A DNA stretch of 64,000 nucleotides from an uncultured Parabacteroides sp. (GTDB lineage: Bacteria > Bacteroidota > Bacteroidia > Bacteroidales > Tannerellaceae), in the NCBI GenBank assembly GCA_944325335.1, contig CALUZR010000002.1, positions 1 to 64,000 on the forward strand. Reading direction: 5' to 3'. How positions within the stretch are numbered: the stretch's first letter is position 1; the number at the start of each line of letters is the position of its first letter. The translations under genes and the position numbers were made by a program. The notes beneath the pieces are model-generated. The model was not told the DNA's origin. It ran no database searches and worked only from the letters and a program-made list of their open reading frames with translations. Shown piece by piece: positions 1 to 8,671 of the stretch.

Positions 1-146
1 TTGCCAAGAACGGGCTGGCGGCAGGGGAAACCGTCTCCCAAGTCTCCGACCGCCTCGGCTTCGAATATCCCCAGCATTTCAGTCGGATGTTCAAGAAGCA
101 GGAGGGTGCTACGCCGTCGGAATACTGTCGGGGACTGCACACTTAG
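1..146 (+). CDS. AraC-family transcriptional regulator, C-terminal end (partial)
   Basis: The window opens inside this gene. The frame starting at base 3 runs to TAG at 144-146 and gives about 47 residues. The peptide VSDRLGFEYPQHFSRMFKK followed by GATPSEYCRG is the second helix-turn-helix and closing motif of AraC/XylS regulators, so this is the extreme C-terminus of a DNA-binding activator. It converges on the minus-strand redox operon that ends at 205. Neighbouring AraC genes often control such flavodoxin/reductase genes, but that link is inference here. The effector domain lies outside the window. Confidence 0.85.
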   Translation, partial: AKNGLAAGETVSQVSDRLGFEYPQHFSRMFKKQEGATPSEYCRGLHT

Positions 147-204
147 CGCAGTCAGAACGCAAGGTTCTATCAGGTATTCGTTTTTATTGTATACATCTTT
201 TCCA

Positions 205-573
205 TCACCGTTCCAACGAGAGTGTAACACTCACATCCTCTTCGCCCAACGTCGTCTTCAAGTCTGCCTGCGAAGCGTTGTCTATTTTCCCCAATCGGGT
301 GAAGTTCCACGAATTGGTATCATAATAGATGACGATATATTTCCCTTGATAGAGGATGATGTCGCCCGGTCTGGTCGTAGTCTGCCGGTCATTGCAGGGA
401 AGGGTGGTTCCCAACGGACCGACTTTTTCCATGTTACCGTAATCTTCCATGTCTACGGTGAGGTCGCCTTTGGCAAGGAGTTTCACTAGCGCACGGGCGG
501 AAGAGTTGTCTGCCAAGGTGGCGGTGAATGTCTTGCCGCTCTTGATGGTAAGTTTGAGCGTATTGCTTTCCAT
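205..573 (-). CDS. Cyclophilin-like fold protein
   Basis: A 122-aa protein with no signal peptide. It resembles the small cyclophilin-like family (Cyclophil_like): an opening strand LKLTIKSGKTFTATL, then ARALVKLLAKGDLTVDMEDY, and the PGDIILYQGKYIVIYYD strand pair near residues 69-85. These proteins have the fold but not the usual prolyl-isomerase signature, and their activity is unknown. It is the last gene of a three-gene operon, 18 bp after the flavin-reductase-like gene. A homologous domain forms the C-terminus of the first gene of the same operon, so the fold occurs twice here, once free and once fused to a flavodoxin. Confidence 0.75.
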   Translation of the reverse strand: MESNTLKLTIKSGKTFTATLADNSSARALVKLLAKGDLTVDMEDYGNMEKVGPLGTTLPCNDRQTTTRPGDIILYQGKYIVIYYDTNSWNFTRLGKIDNASQADLKTTLGEEDVSVTLSLER

Positions 574-591
574 ACTCGTCCTATTTTGATT

Positions 592-1584
592 TTATTCTAT
601 AAAGTTGTTAATCCGGTTGGCAGGGTTGAGCGGCGTCTGGTCAGTCAGTTCCAATGACTTGACCATGTGCAGCGTCCCTTGCTTGTATTTCTGGAAATGC
701 GCGGAAGCGATGTGCTTGTCGTATGCCTCACGGCTCGCATATGTTTCAAGAATGGTTATCTTGTAGGGATTCTCCTTTTCACCGACGGCATACATGGTCA
801 GTACGCCCGGCTCGGTGCGTAGGGAGATTTCGCCCACTTCGGTCACATATTCTATATATTCATCGAGGTACTGCGGATAGACCTCGATTTTCGACAGGCG
901 CACAATGCCATCGGCAGCCATCGGGTCCTTTGCGCACATGCCCGGCTGCTTATCTAAATTGAGACATTTGCCGATTATCTCTCCGGTGGCGATGTAGGAA
1001 TAGGTCGGGAACTCGAACAAGACAGGCTTCAAACGTGTATAGTCGAGCTTGCCATCCGCATCAAGCACATCGGGGGCGGCGTAGGTGTTGGCAATGGAGC
1101 AGACGAAGTTGTCAAAGCCCTCCGTCTCATAGATATCCACCACATCGCACTCCATCGCAAGTGGCGAGGCGTCAATTACGGGACTGCCGTTTTCGCCCCA
1201 ATGGTATTCAAACACCTCCGACTTGTCCACCGAAGCACCGCTCACGCTGCCCACATAATCGGCTTTGGGCAGCATCTCCCGGCCTACAAGATTAACGGAC
1301 AGTTTCTTGGATTCCCTTATCCCTTGATTGGTATAGTGGCTTTTGCTCATGCTGACGAGTATCCGGTCGTGGCCGATGATGCCCGTATGCCCCACGACAA
1401 GCCAGTTCACTTTTCCGTTCACTTCCGCACCGATGACGGTCATCGGTTTCGGGTAGAGAGCGAGCACGCTTCCTATATTTTGTTTTTCTGTATCCATAAT
1501 GTTTGATTTATGAGTTTTCACTTCTGCCCCGCCGCATGACAACAGTCCGAACAGAAGCAATGCGGTTAATAAATTCCGTGTCAT
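592..1584 (-). CDS. Lipoprotein with flavin-reductase-like and ABM monooxygenase-like domains
   Basis: About 330 aa. The ATG at 1584 is preferred because it starts a clean lipoprotein signal (MTRNLLTALLLFGLLSCGG, lipobox Cys) one base after the stop of the upstream gene; an in-frame ATG at 1599 would add five residues. Residues about 25-200 look like the flavin-reductase/FMN-binding split-barrel family (ALYPKPMTVIGAEVNGKVNW, then KLSVNLVGREMLPKADYVG). Residues about 235-310 look like an antibiotic-biosynthesis-monooxygenase (ABM) dimeric barrel (TYASREAYDKHIASAHFQKY). The fusion suggests a membrane-anchored flavin-dependent redox or quinone-modifying protein. The substrate cannot be read from sequence. 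Confidence 0.75.
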   Translation of the reverse strand: MTRNLLTALLLFGLLSCGGAEVKTHKSNIMDTEKQNIGSVLALYPKPMTVIGAEVNGKVNWLVVGHTGIIGHDRILVSMSKSHYTNQGIRESKKLSVNLVGREMLPKADYVGSVSGASVDKSEVFEYHWGENGSPVIDASPLAMECDVVDIYETEGFDNFVCSIANTYAAPDVLDADGKLDYTRLKPVLFEFPTYSYIATGEIIGKCLNLDKQPGMCAKDPMAADGIVRLSKIEVYPQYLDEYIEYVTEVGEISLRTEPGVLTMYAVGEKENPYKITILETYASREAYDKHIASAHFQKYKQGTLHMVKSLELTDQTPLNPANRINNFIE

Positions 1585-1585
1585 A

Positions 1586-2638
1586 TTATTGTCTTTCAAA
1601 TCTTACATTTACACTCTCCGTTCCTTGCAACAGGCTGATGCCGTCGCCGTCGATATGCCCGATTTTGATGAGCGAACTGCTCTCCGACCAGTCACGGCAG
1701 AAGATGGCGATATTGCCCCACGGCTCGTAGATAGTAATGTCGCCCGCTTTCGGCTCACAACCGCGCGGTGTATCGTCAAGGCTGAGTGCCGGGTCGGGAT
1801 AGAATATCTTTTCCGTGCCGTTGTTGTAGTCCTCCAATGTAACCTCCAGCGGCAAGCGGGAAAGGAAATCGCGGGCTGCACCGTTATCTTCCATCGTGGT
1901 TGTGATGGTCTGTTCGTCTACAATGATATTGATGTTTAAGGATGCAGCATCGGGCGCGTCCGGCTCTTCCCGGCTTGCGCCAAGGCTTTCCAGCCACTCC
2001 GGGATGCGTGTAGCCATATTGCCCAACGTACTTGATGTGAGCAACAAGGATTCCTCAAACACTGCATCGGGGACAAGCGTTGCCGCATCCCTCTCGGAAG
2101 TGCCTATGCCACTGCTTCCGCTGTTGGCAAAAAGGGCAATACGTTTTCCTGCCAACAAATCGGCGTGATTGTGCAGGAAAGCCTGCATCGGGGTGGCAAT
2201 ATGGCTGTACCAGATGGGATAGCCGATGAACACGATGTCATACTCGTCGAAACTTTCTACGGAAGTGGTGATAGCAGGATAGTTGCCTTGTTCTATAGCA
2301 TCCAGTTCCGCTTGTGCCCAGTCAAGCATCGCGTTGTAGTCATCCTCGTAAGGCGTTTCCGGCTCTACCACTATCATATCGCAATCCAATGTGGACTGGA
2401 TGGTCTGCGCCATCCGCTCGGTATTGCCTGTACGGGAGCAGTAGAGGACAAGGTATCTGCCATTGCCTCCCTCCATGTTTCCGCCTTCTTCGTTGTTTCC
2501 TTCATTCCCTTCTTCCCCGTCATCTTCTTCGGGAGTAACCTGTTCCTGCCCGTCTTGTATCGGGTCGTCTTCGCTGCAAGCCGATGTGAAGACAAGCGTC
2601 GCCAGCAGCATCAATGGGATTAAAAATAACTTTTTCAT
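1586..2638 (-). CDS. Flavodoxin / cyclophilin-like fusion lipoprotein
   Basis: 350 aa. An N-terminal lipoprotein signal (ATLVFTSACSEDD) is followed by an acidic, Gly/Asn/Glu-rich linker at residues about 25-58. A flavodoxin domain then spans about 60-225, with the FMN phosphate loop YCSRTGNTERMA and the later loops GYPIWYSHIATPM and FANSGSSGIGTSERD. The last about 115 residues form a cyclophilin-like domain similar to the free protein encoded at 205-573. A surface-anchored flavodoxin implies electron transfer in the periplasm or at the outer membrane. It is the first gene of the operon, with a TATCTTTG box at 2667-2674. The redox partner is unknown, though the next gene is a flavin-reductase-like lipoprotein. 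Confidence 0.8.
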   Translation of the reverse strand: MKKLFLIPLMLLATLVFTSACSEDDPIQDGQEQVTPEEDDGEEGNEGNNEEGGNMEGGNGRYLVLYCSRTGNTERMAQTIQSTLDCDMIVVEPETPYEDDYNAMLDWAQAELDAIEQGNYPAITTSVESFDEYDIVFIGYPIWYSHIATPMQAFLHNHADLLAGKRIALFANSGSSGIGTSERDAATLVPDAVFEESLLLTSSTLGNMATRIPEWLESLGASREEPDAPDAASLNINIIVDEQTITTTMEDNGAARDFLSRLPLEVTLEDYNNGTEKIFYPDPALSLDDTPRGCEPKAGDITIYEPWGNIAIFCRDWSESSSLIKIGHIDGDGISLLQGTESVNVRFERQ

Positions 2639-2666
2639 ATCTTCTTCCTTTTATTATTCTACATTG

Positions 2667-2674
2667 CAAAGATA
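2667..2674 (-). promoter_or_regulatory. Bacteroidetes -7 box (TATCTTTG) for the flavodoxin operon
   Basis: Read on the minus strand the site is TATCTTTG, matching the TAnnTTTG consensus recognised by the Bacteroidetes primary sigma factor. It lies 29 bp upstream of the flavodoxin-lipoprotein ATG. No clear TTTG at the usual -33 distance was seen. Confidence 0.5.
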
Positions 2675-2840
2675 CGATGGCACAAGGCGAAGCGGGATAG
2701 ACATATCCTCTGCGTTTGTACCCATTTTACTGAAAAATCAATCCAACCCTTTTCCCGCAACCAATCATACATCAGTTCCGCCACCTCCGAATAGTAATGT
2801 CTTCATATCGTTTTCTTCTCTATTTATAAGGGTGATTGAA

Positions 2841-2932
2841 CAGTCACTGTGACCCTTCATCAGCAGTCATTGTGACCCTTCATCAACAGTCACTGTGACC
2901 CTTTAACGACAGTCACAGTGACTCTCTAAAGT
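2841..2932. repeat. Four-unit 23-bp tandem array
   Basis: Units start at 2841, 2864, 2887 and 2910, and each begins CAGTCAC/T. The core AGTCACTGTGAC is nearly palindromic. Unit 4 carries AGTCACAGTGACT, a different palindromic version of the same core. It lies between genes, and its design (four units of two helical turns, palindromic core) recurs at 13701, 17527, 21812, 27822, 50631 and 59546 with other sequences. Confidence 0.9.
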
Positions 2933-2958
2933 ACCCCACACGTGGGTATAAATGGCAC

Positions 2959-3076
2959 TCATTTCTGCACCTTCGGTTCCTGCAAGGCGTCATAGCGGCT
3001 GCCCACCACGGGGAATGCCGATGGCTTCGGGCTGGAAGTGGGGAAAAGTCAGGCGGTTGTCGCTTTCTTTCTTCAT
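2959..3076 (-). pseudogene. Possible frameshifted gene remnant
   Basis: On the minus strand an ATG at 3076 opens MKKESDNRLTFPHFQPEAIG and reaches a stop after 28 residues. A second frame continues with PVVGSRYDALQEPKVQK and stops at 2959. Joined by one frameshift they would make one short protein-like string. No family was recognised and the stretch may be chance. Confidence 0.25.
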
Positions 3077-3172
3077 GATGTGATAATTTAAATTTACCGG
3101 ACATTCCTTTTGGCGACCGTACCTGAACCACTGATAGAACAACCCATTTCGTAGGCGCAAGGGGATAATCCT

Positions 3173-3203
3173 TGCCCCGCTCCCCGATTTTCCTTATCTT
3201 CGC
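3173..3203 (+). promoter_or_regulatory. Probable promoter of the DJ-1/PfpI gene
   Basis: TTG at 3173-3175 is separated by 20 bp from TATCTTCG at 3196-3203, one mismatch from the Bacteroidetes TAnnTTTG -7 box. Spacing fits the -33/-7 arrangement, and the start codon follows 32 bp downstream. Confidence 0.5.
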
Positions 3204-3235
3204 AAAGCAAAAAACATTCTAAAAACAAGAGAAAA

Positions 3236-3832
3236 ATGAAACAGCAAGTTTTATTTGTCCTTCTCAATGAATATGCGGACTGGGAAGGAGCATTTTTGGC
3301 ATCGGCTTTGAATGCCGGAGTGATGCCCGGAAGCGATACGAAATATGTATGCAAAGTGGTTGCCCCGACAATGGATGCCGTTATTTCCATCGGAGGGTTC
3401 CGCACATTGCCAGATTATACCTTCCAAACCCTGCCCAACGATTATGCGGCTTTGGTACTGGTAGGAGGTATGCAATGGAACTCACCGGAAGCGGAACAAG
3501 TGGAACCTATCGTCCGGAAAGCCATCGAAGACGGGAAAATCGTTGGAGCCATTTGCAATGCCGCTTCATTTATGGCTGCACACGATTTCCTGAATGATGT
3601 GAAACATACGGGAAATACATTAGACCAACTCAAACTTTGGGGCAAAGGAAATTACAAAAATGAAAACGGATATGTAGAGCGGCAAGCGGTCAGCGATAAA
3701 CGTATCGTAACAGCCAACGGTTCCGGCTATATGGAATTTTGTAGGGAAATGTTGCGGCTCCTTCAAGCGGACACAGAAGAAAATATTACATCATCTTACA
3801 ACTTCAATAAATTCGGGCTTTACAAAGAATAA
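3236..3832 (+). CDS. DJ-1/PfpI-family protein
   Basis: 198 aa, the usual length for the family. It shows the class I glutamine-amidotransferase-like fold: MKQQVLFVLLNEYADWE at the start, the acidic residue E18 near the catalytic site, the strand AALVLVGG, and the nucleophile elbow VGAICNAASFMA with the conserved cysteine near residue 102. Members act as glyoxalases, chaperones, deglycases or peptidases; which applies here cannot be told. It has its own plus-strand promoter and an A/G-rich leader, and it sits alone between two minus-strand operons. Confidence 0.85.
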   Translation: MKQQVLFVLLNEYADWEGAFLASALNAGVMPGSDTKYVCKVVAPTMDAVISIGGFRTLPDYTFQTLPNDYAALVLVGGMQWNSPEAEQVEPIVRKAIEDGKIVGAICNAASFMAAHDFLNDVKHTGNTLDQLKLWGKGNYKNENGYVERQAVSDKRIVTANGSGYMEFCREMLRLLQADTEENITSSYNFNKFGLYKE

Positions 3833-3945
3833 ATGCTGTTACCTGTGGGAATAGTCCCAATCTGCCCCGATAACCGCCGTCCCCAGCGAGGACAACCAAA
3901 ATCGGGACGGAAAGACAATTTGTGTTTAAATTCACTTCGTCCGAC

Positions 3946-5391
3946 TCAATGTTCCTTCCGCGAAGCGTCCAAACGGAGGAAGATAAAGAGGAGGACCGTA
4001 AAGCCCAACAAGGAAGAGCCTCCGTAGCTAAAGAAGGGAAGCGGAATACCAATGACGGGAGTCAGCCCGATTACCATCCCGATGTTTATCGCCAAATGGA
4101 AGAAAAAGATAGAGGCTACCGAATAACCATACACGCGGGCAAAGACCGTATCTTGCCGTTCTGCCAAAGCTATAAGCCGAAGGATAAAGACAGCAAAGAG
4201 GATCAGGACGAGCGAAGAGCCCAAGAATCCCTGCTCCTCGCCTACGGTACAGAAGATGAAGTCGGTATCCTGTTCGGGGACGTACTTGAGTTTCGTCTGT
4301 GTCCCGTTGAGGAATCCTTTGCCCGTCAAGCCGCCCGAACCGATGGCGATCTTGGATTGGTTCACATTATAACCTGCCCCGCTCGGGTCGTCTTCCAATC
4401 CCAGCGAGACCTTGATGCGTATCTGCTGGTGCGGTTCCAATATCTCGTTGAATACATAATTGACCGAAAAAAGGAAGCCAATCGACGCCAACGAGAAAAG
4501 GGCAATCAACGCGTACCGCCCGGCCCATTGATGGATGGCCATACCCACCAGATAAACTACATTCATCCCCAACACGCCCAGTACGACCCAATTCAGATCG
4601 AACGGGAAGAAATAGCAAACCACGCTTGCCACCAAGATGACCGCAGACGAACCACAGGCCATCCAACGCACCGCCAGCTTGTTTTTGCACTCGATTGAGA
4701 CTAACATGATGCTGATGAAAAGAATCATCAACAAGACCAACAAGGATCCCAATGCCGTCTCTCCGACCATAACCTCCGCATATTTCATGCCCGTGACAAA
4801 GAAAACCACCGCACAAACGCCTGCCAAAAGGAAATAACCCGACATCCCTTCGCGATAAAGCATCAGGAAGAAAGCCAAATAGACCAATGCCGAACCGGTC
4901 TCCCGTTGCAAGAGAATGCATACCATGGGCAAGAATATCAACCCCAAGACCAGGATGAAATTGTGGAAACGCGTGAGGACAAAACCATACGTCCCCATCA
5001 GACGTGCTACCGCCAAAGCCGTCGCGAACTTAGCAAACTCGGCGGGTTGCAAACGGATAGGCCCTAAGACTAACCACGAATGCGATCCTTTGATATCGGG
5101 TGCCAGGAAGATAGTCGCCACCAACAACAAGAGGATGCCCACATAAATCAAATAGGCAAATACCTCGAAGAAATCCCGTTCAATCATCAGAATAGAGAAT
5201 GCCACGCAGAGCGAAATCCCCATCCACATCAATTGCGTAGCCGGACGTCCGGAAGTCCCTAAGAGTTCTGCTGAACCAAACTCATAGCTGGCACCGCAAA
5301 TACTCAACCAGCCAGCCACAATCATCAGGATGTAGAGCAAGATGGTAAACCAATCTACCGATTTCCATGTATCTCGAGTATTAGAACGCAT
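3946..5391 (-). CDS. rodA: Rod shape-determining protein RodA (SEDS glycosyltransferase)
   Basis: 481 aa from the ATG at 5391, which overlaps the end of the PBP2 gene by 11 bp; an earlier in-frame ATG at 5409 would lie deeper in that gene. It is a polytopic membrane protein with about ten hydrophobic segments and SEDS-family signatures, including LQPAEFAKFATALAVARLMG near residue 115 and late motifs GSGGLTGKGFLNGTQTKL, PEQDTDFIF and IPLPFFSYGGSSLL. RodA polymerises lipid II into glycan strands and works with the class B PBP encoded just upstream. It is the last gene of the mreBCD-mrdA-rodA cluster. The loop between helices 7 and 8 is long, as in other Bacteroidetes. Confidence 0.95.
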   Translation of the reverse strand: MRSNTRDTWKSVDWFTILLYILMIVAGWLSICGASYEFGSAELLGTSGRPATQLMWMGISLCVAFSILMIERDFFEVFAYLIYVGILLLLVATIFLAPDIKGSHSWLVLGPIRLQPAEFAKFATALAVARLMGTYGFVLTRFHNFILVLGLIFLPMVCILLQRETGSALVYLAFFLMLYREGMSGYFLLAGVCAVVFFVTGMKYAEVMVGETALGSLLVLLMILFISIMLVSIECKNKLAVRWMACGSSAVILVASVVCYFFPFDLNWVVLGVLGMNVVYLVGMAIHQWAGRYALIALFSLASIGFLFSVNYVFNEILEPHQQIRIKVSLGLEDDPSGAGYNVNQSKIAIGSGGLTGKGFLNGTQTKLKYVPEQDTDFIFCTVGEEQGFLGSSLVLILFAVFILRLIALAERQDTVFARVYGYSVASIFFFHLAINIGMVIGLTPVIGIPLPFFSYGGSSLLGFTVLLFIFLRLDASRKEH

Positions 5392-7246
5392 TGGGCAAAA
5401 TATTAGCATGGATTATATACTCTTCAATAGGCCGGCTCTCGGGCAGAATCGAATCGCGTAGATACTTCTCGATCATCAAGCGACCAATAGGCACCGCATA
5501 GGTAGCGCCAAAGCCGGCATTCTCGACAAATACGGCGATCGCCACCTTCGGATGTTCATAAGGGGCAAATCCCATAAAGATGGAATGGTCCTTTCCGTGC
5601 GGATTCTCGGCGGTACCGGTCTTTCCACACACCTCTATATCCGGCAGGTTCGCCCCACGGCATGTAGCGCCCCAAGCCGACCCAATGACCGCGCCCCGCA
5701 TACCTTCGGCAATCAGCGGATAGTATTTCGTATCGACGCCCGTATAACGCCGTTCGGTATATAAGGAATCTAACGGCGTATCCTGTATTTCCTTCACCAC
5801 ATGGGGCGTAATAAAGAAACCCCGGTTGGCGATCGTAGCCGCTAAATTGCATATCTGAAGCGGTGTAGCCAGAATCTCTCCTTGTCCAATTGCGATAGAG
5901 ATGACCGTACTCGAGTTCCAACGCCCCCGGTAAATCTTGTCGTACACCTTGCTATTGGGAATATATCCTCGTTTCTCGCCCGGCAAATCAATGCCCAGCC
6001 GATAACCATATCCCATTGACACCATATAATCCTTCCAGACATCGAACGCCTGTTGGACACTCGGGTATCGCGAACGGTCGTCCAACAGGTAATGCAATCC
6101 CCAAGGGAAAAAGGAGTTGCACGAAGTAGCCAACGCGCCTACTAAAGGCAACGGGGAAGGATGCCCATGGCAAGCTGGTTTTCCGCCCCGATAGGTATAG
6201 CCATGAGCACACGTGAACCGTGTATCCGCCGTGATGACGTCTTCTTGCAAGAAGATCAACCCTTGTGTCGGCTTAAAGGTTGACCCTGGCGGATATTGTG
6301 CCATCAACGGACGATTGAACAACGGCTTCAAAGGGTCTTTTTGTAAGGCGGCATAGTTTTTCCCCCGGATACGCCCGACCAACAAACTGGGGTCATAAGT
6401 AGGAGACGAAACCATACACAAGACTTCGCCCGTCTCCGGCTCAATCATCACAATGCCTCCCAATTTGTTCTGCATCAGCTTCTCGCCATAAGCCTGCAAC
6501 TCGATATCAATCGAAAGCTTCAGGTTCTTCCCGGAAACAGGCGCCACATCGTGTTTTCCCTCTTCGTAACGTCCTTGAATCCGCCCATGTGCATCCCGCA
6601 GCAGAATCTCGACACCTTTCTCGCCTCGCAGGTATTTCTCGTATGAACTTTCAATGCCGGTACGCCCCGAGTTATCGCCTATCGTATAATAGCTATCCTT
6701 CTCTAAATCCCGTTTGTTCACCTCGCCAACATTGCCCAACAACAAGGCGGCGTTCGGATAGGCATATTCCCGAATAGTACGATTCTGCACATAAAAACCA
6801 GGGAACTTGTATAGTTTCTCCTGCAATACCCCACATTCTTGAGCAGAGAGTTGCGTCATAAAGACTTGCGGCGTATAGGAAGAATACCCCGGATTCAACC
6901 GGCGGTTCTGGATGGCTTGGATACGATTCAGGAACTGTTCCTTGGTAATACCTAAAATATGGCAGAAATCCAACGTGTCAAAGGGCTGGATCTCGCGCAT
7001 TACCAGCATCACGTCGTAAGCCGGCTGGTTATAGACCAACAATTTCCCGTTGCGATCATACATAATGCCGCGCGCCGGATAGACTGTCCGCTTCAGGAAC
7101 GCATTGCTGTCTGCCCAGGCTTTATAATCGTTGTCTATAATCTGCAGGAAGAATAGGCGGACAATAAAAATAAGCACAATCACAATCACCGCACCACCAA
7201 TGACGAAGCGTCGGTTTTCAAACTGATATTTAAACTTATTCTCCAA
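5381..7246 (-). CDS. mrdA: Penicillin-binding protein 2, peptidoglycan transpeptidase
   Basis: 621 aa. It has a single N-terminal membrane anchor (VIGGAVIVIVLIFIVRLFF), a dimerisation domain at about 50-230, and a transpeptidase domain with all three active-site motifs: SxxK in PGSTFKPTQ, SxN in SCNSFF and KTG in VCGKTGTAENP. It cross-links peptidoglycan for cell elongation as the partner of RodA. Its start overlaps mreD by 11 bp and its end overlaps rodA by 11 bp, so translation is probably coupled. No truncation or missing catalytic residue was seen. Confidence 0.95.
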   Translation of the reverse strand: MENKFKYQFENRRFVIGGAVIVIVLIFIVRLFFLQIIDNDYKAWADSNAFLKRTVYPARGIMYDRNGKLLVYNQPAYDVMLVMREIQPFDTLDFCHILGITKEQFLNRIQAIQNRRLNPGYSSYTPQVFMTQLSAQECGVLQEKLYKFPGFYVQNRTIREYAYPNAALLLGNVGEVNKRDLEKDSYYTIGDNSGRTGIESSYEKYLRGEKGVEILLRDAHGRIQGRYEEGKHDVAPVSGKNLKLSIDIELQAYGEKLMQNKLGGIVMIEPETGEVLCMVSSPTYDPSLLVGRIRGKNYAALQKDPLKPLFNRPLMAQYPPGSTFKPTQGLIFLQEDVITADTRFTCAHGYTYRGGKPACHGHPSPLPLVGALATSCNSFFPWGLHYLLDDRSRYPSVQQAFDVWKDYMVSMGYGYRLGIDLPGEKRGYIPNSKVYDKIYRGRWNSSTVISIAIGQGEILATPLQICNLAATIANRGFFITPHVVKEIQDTPLDSLYTERRYTGVDTKYYPLIAEGMRGAVIGSAWGATCRGANLPDIEVCGKTGTAENPHGKDHSIFMGFAPYEHPKVAIAVFVENAGFGATYAVPIGRLMIEKYLRDSILPESRPIEEYIIHANILPNAF

Positions 7247-7754
7247 TCTTTTGGGTTTCGAAATTAAATAATTCCACTACACAAATCAAGAGGGAAGTCG
7301 TCAGCACGCTGGCAATTATCCGTATCGACAAGAAAAGCGGATCGAAAAGAGTCAGGGCTTCTACTAAAAATAATGTCAAATGATGTATCAAGACAAACAA
7401 AAACATATACCGGAGAAAACCCGCATGACCTAACGAATGGTAGGACGGATACAACCCTTTCGGCAAATCCTCCCCTTTCAAAAAGGTAAGTAACGGATCG
7501 CGAAGGAATCCGGCCAACGAACAAGCGGCAGCGTGCATGCCAGGCGTATTCGAAAACATGTCGATAAGCAAACCGGTAAAGAAAGAAAAGCATAACAGAC
7601 TGCTACGAGACATTCCCACCGGCATTTTCAATATACAATATATATATAAGAAAGGAGTGGCTATGCGTAAGTAATGGATATTGTTCAGTACCAAGATCTG
7701 CAACAAGACGAATATCCCAAAATACACCAATGCCCGTATAATCCTGTTAATCAT
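7236..7754 (-). CDS. mreD: Rod shape-determining protein MreD
   Basis: 172 aa, strongly hydrophobic, with about five or six membrane segments (for example ALVYFGIFVLLQILVLNNIH at the start). Sequence is weakly conserved in this family; the call rests on size, hydropathy and position between mreC and mrdA. It starts inside the end of mreC (8-bp overlap) and ends inside the start of mrdA. MreD is an inner-membrane component of the elongasome that modulates MreC and PBP2. Confidence 0.88.
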   Translation of the reverse strand: MINRIIRALVYFGIFVLLQILVLNNIHYLRIATPFLYIYCILKMPVGMSRSSLLCFSFFTGLLIDMFSNTPGMHAAACSLAGFLRDPLLTFLKGEDLPKGLYPSYHSLGHAGFLRYMFLFVLIHHLTLFLVEALTLFDPLFLSIRIIASVLTTSLLICVVELFNFETQKIGE

Positions 7755-8601
7755 TTTTCCTTGCCTCTTTTTCTAATTCGATTTGTTCGTTCCGATACGC
7801 ATTCTGAATCACGCGGACATGTTGCAACGACGAAAAGGGTGTCGCCAATTTAACCCGTAAAGCATAAAAATTATCGTCACGCTCTTTATAAAAATCATCC
7901 ACCACGCCCACGATAAGTCCGGCTGGGAAAATAGCGGAATATCCGCTCGTGACAATCGTATCTCCTTTATGGAACTCGGCATGACGCGGAAGCTCTTCCA
8001 AAATGGCATAATCGGCATCACGTCCATCCCATGTCAAGTAGCCAAAACTATTATTTCCTAACACTTTGCAGCTCAACTTCGACTTGGGGTTCAACAACGA
8101 GATGATGACCGAGAAATGATCGGACACATTCGATACGATCCCCACAACTCCCTGTTCGGATACAACGCCCATATCCAGCTGGATACCGTCTTTACGTCCT
8201 TTGTTGATGGTAATGTAATTGGATAATTGCGAAATACTATTGTTCACGACTTCGGCTATGACAAATTGAAAGGGAAAGATACGCGCTGAGTCGCTTACTG
8301 CTCCTTTGAACGTAACCGTATCGGCTTGCATGACTTCTATCTGTTCCTGTAAATCCAGCAACTGCATCTCCATTTGCCCGTTCTGCTCTTGCAGATTCCG
8401 GTTGATCGTACGCAGATTCAAATAGGATTGCACATAACCCGCCACCGACAAGACATAACCTGACGCGTAATTAGCCGAGTTAATCATCACACTCCGCTGG
8501 TAGGAGTTATTCCGATAAATCAAGGTAAACGATATGACCTCAAACAAAATCAACAAGAACCAATGCTTCTTCTCTAACAGAAAATCGAGCAATTTCCGCA
8601 T
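7747..8601 (-). CDS. mreC: Rod shape-determining protein MreC
   Basis: 284 aa. It has a short cytoplasmic start, one transmembrane helix (HWFLLILFEVISFTLIY), a coiled-coil segment at about 60-95 (LQEQNGQMEMQLLDLQEQIE), and the beta-barrel domain typical of MreC (VVSEQGVVGIVSNVSDHFSV, TSGYSAIFPAGLIVGVV). MreC bridges MreB and PBP2 and activates the transpeptidase. It lies 70 bp downstream of mreB and overlaps mreD. Confidence 0.94.
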   Translation of the reverse strand: MRKLLDFLLEKKHWFLLILFEVISFTLIYRNNSYQRSVMINSANYASGYVLSVAGYVQSYLNLRTINRNLQEQNGQMEMQLLDLQEQIEVMQADTVTFKGAVSDSARIFPFQFVIAEVVNNSISQLSNYITINKGRKDGIQLDMGVVSEQGVVGIVSNVSDHFSVIISLLNPKSKLSCKVLGNNSFGYLTWDGRDADYAILEELPRHAEFHKGDTIVTSGYSAIFPAGLIVGVVDDFYKERDDNFYALRVKLATPFSSLQHVRVIQNAYRNEQIELEKEARKND

Positions 8602-8671
8602 ACCTTATCCATCACTAAAAGCTGGATATCAGGGCATATACCCTACATATCCAACCTATCTGATTTACATT

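Larger units (their letters stand above)
2639..3235. other. 597-bp intergenic region between the redox operon and the DJ-1 gene
   Basis: No intact gene was recognised. The region holds the minus-strand promoter at 2667-2674, a four-unit 23-bp tandem array at 2841-2932, a short hairpin (CCCACACGTGGG) directly after it, a possible frameshifted gene remnant at 2959-3076, and a plus-strand promoter for the DJ-1 gene near 3173-3203. Confidence 0.6.

Noticed and set aside
2841..2932. Possible CRISPR array at the four-unit repeats
   Set aside because: Units are contiguous, with no spacers, and no cas gene is in the window.
3922..4698. Plus-strand open frame of 258 codons opposite rodA
   Set aside because: Charged, repeat-less shadow of a membrane-protein gene.
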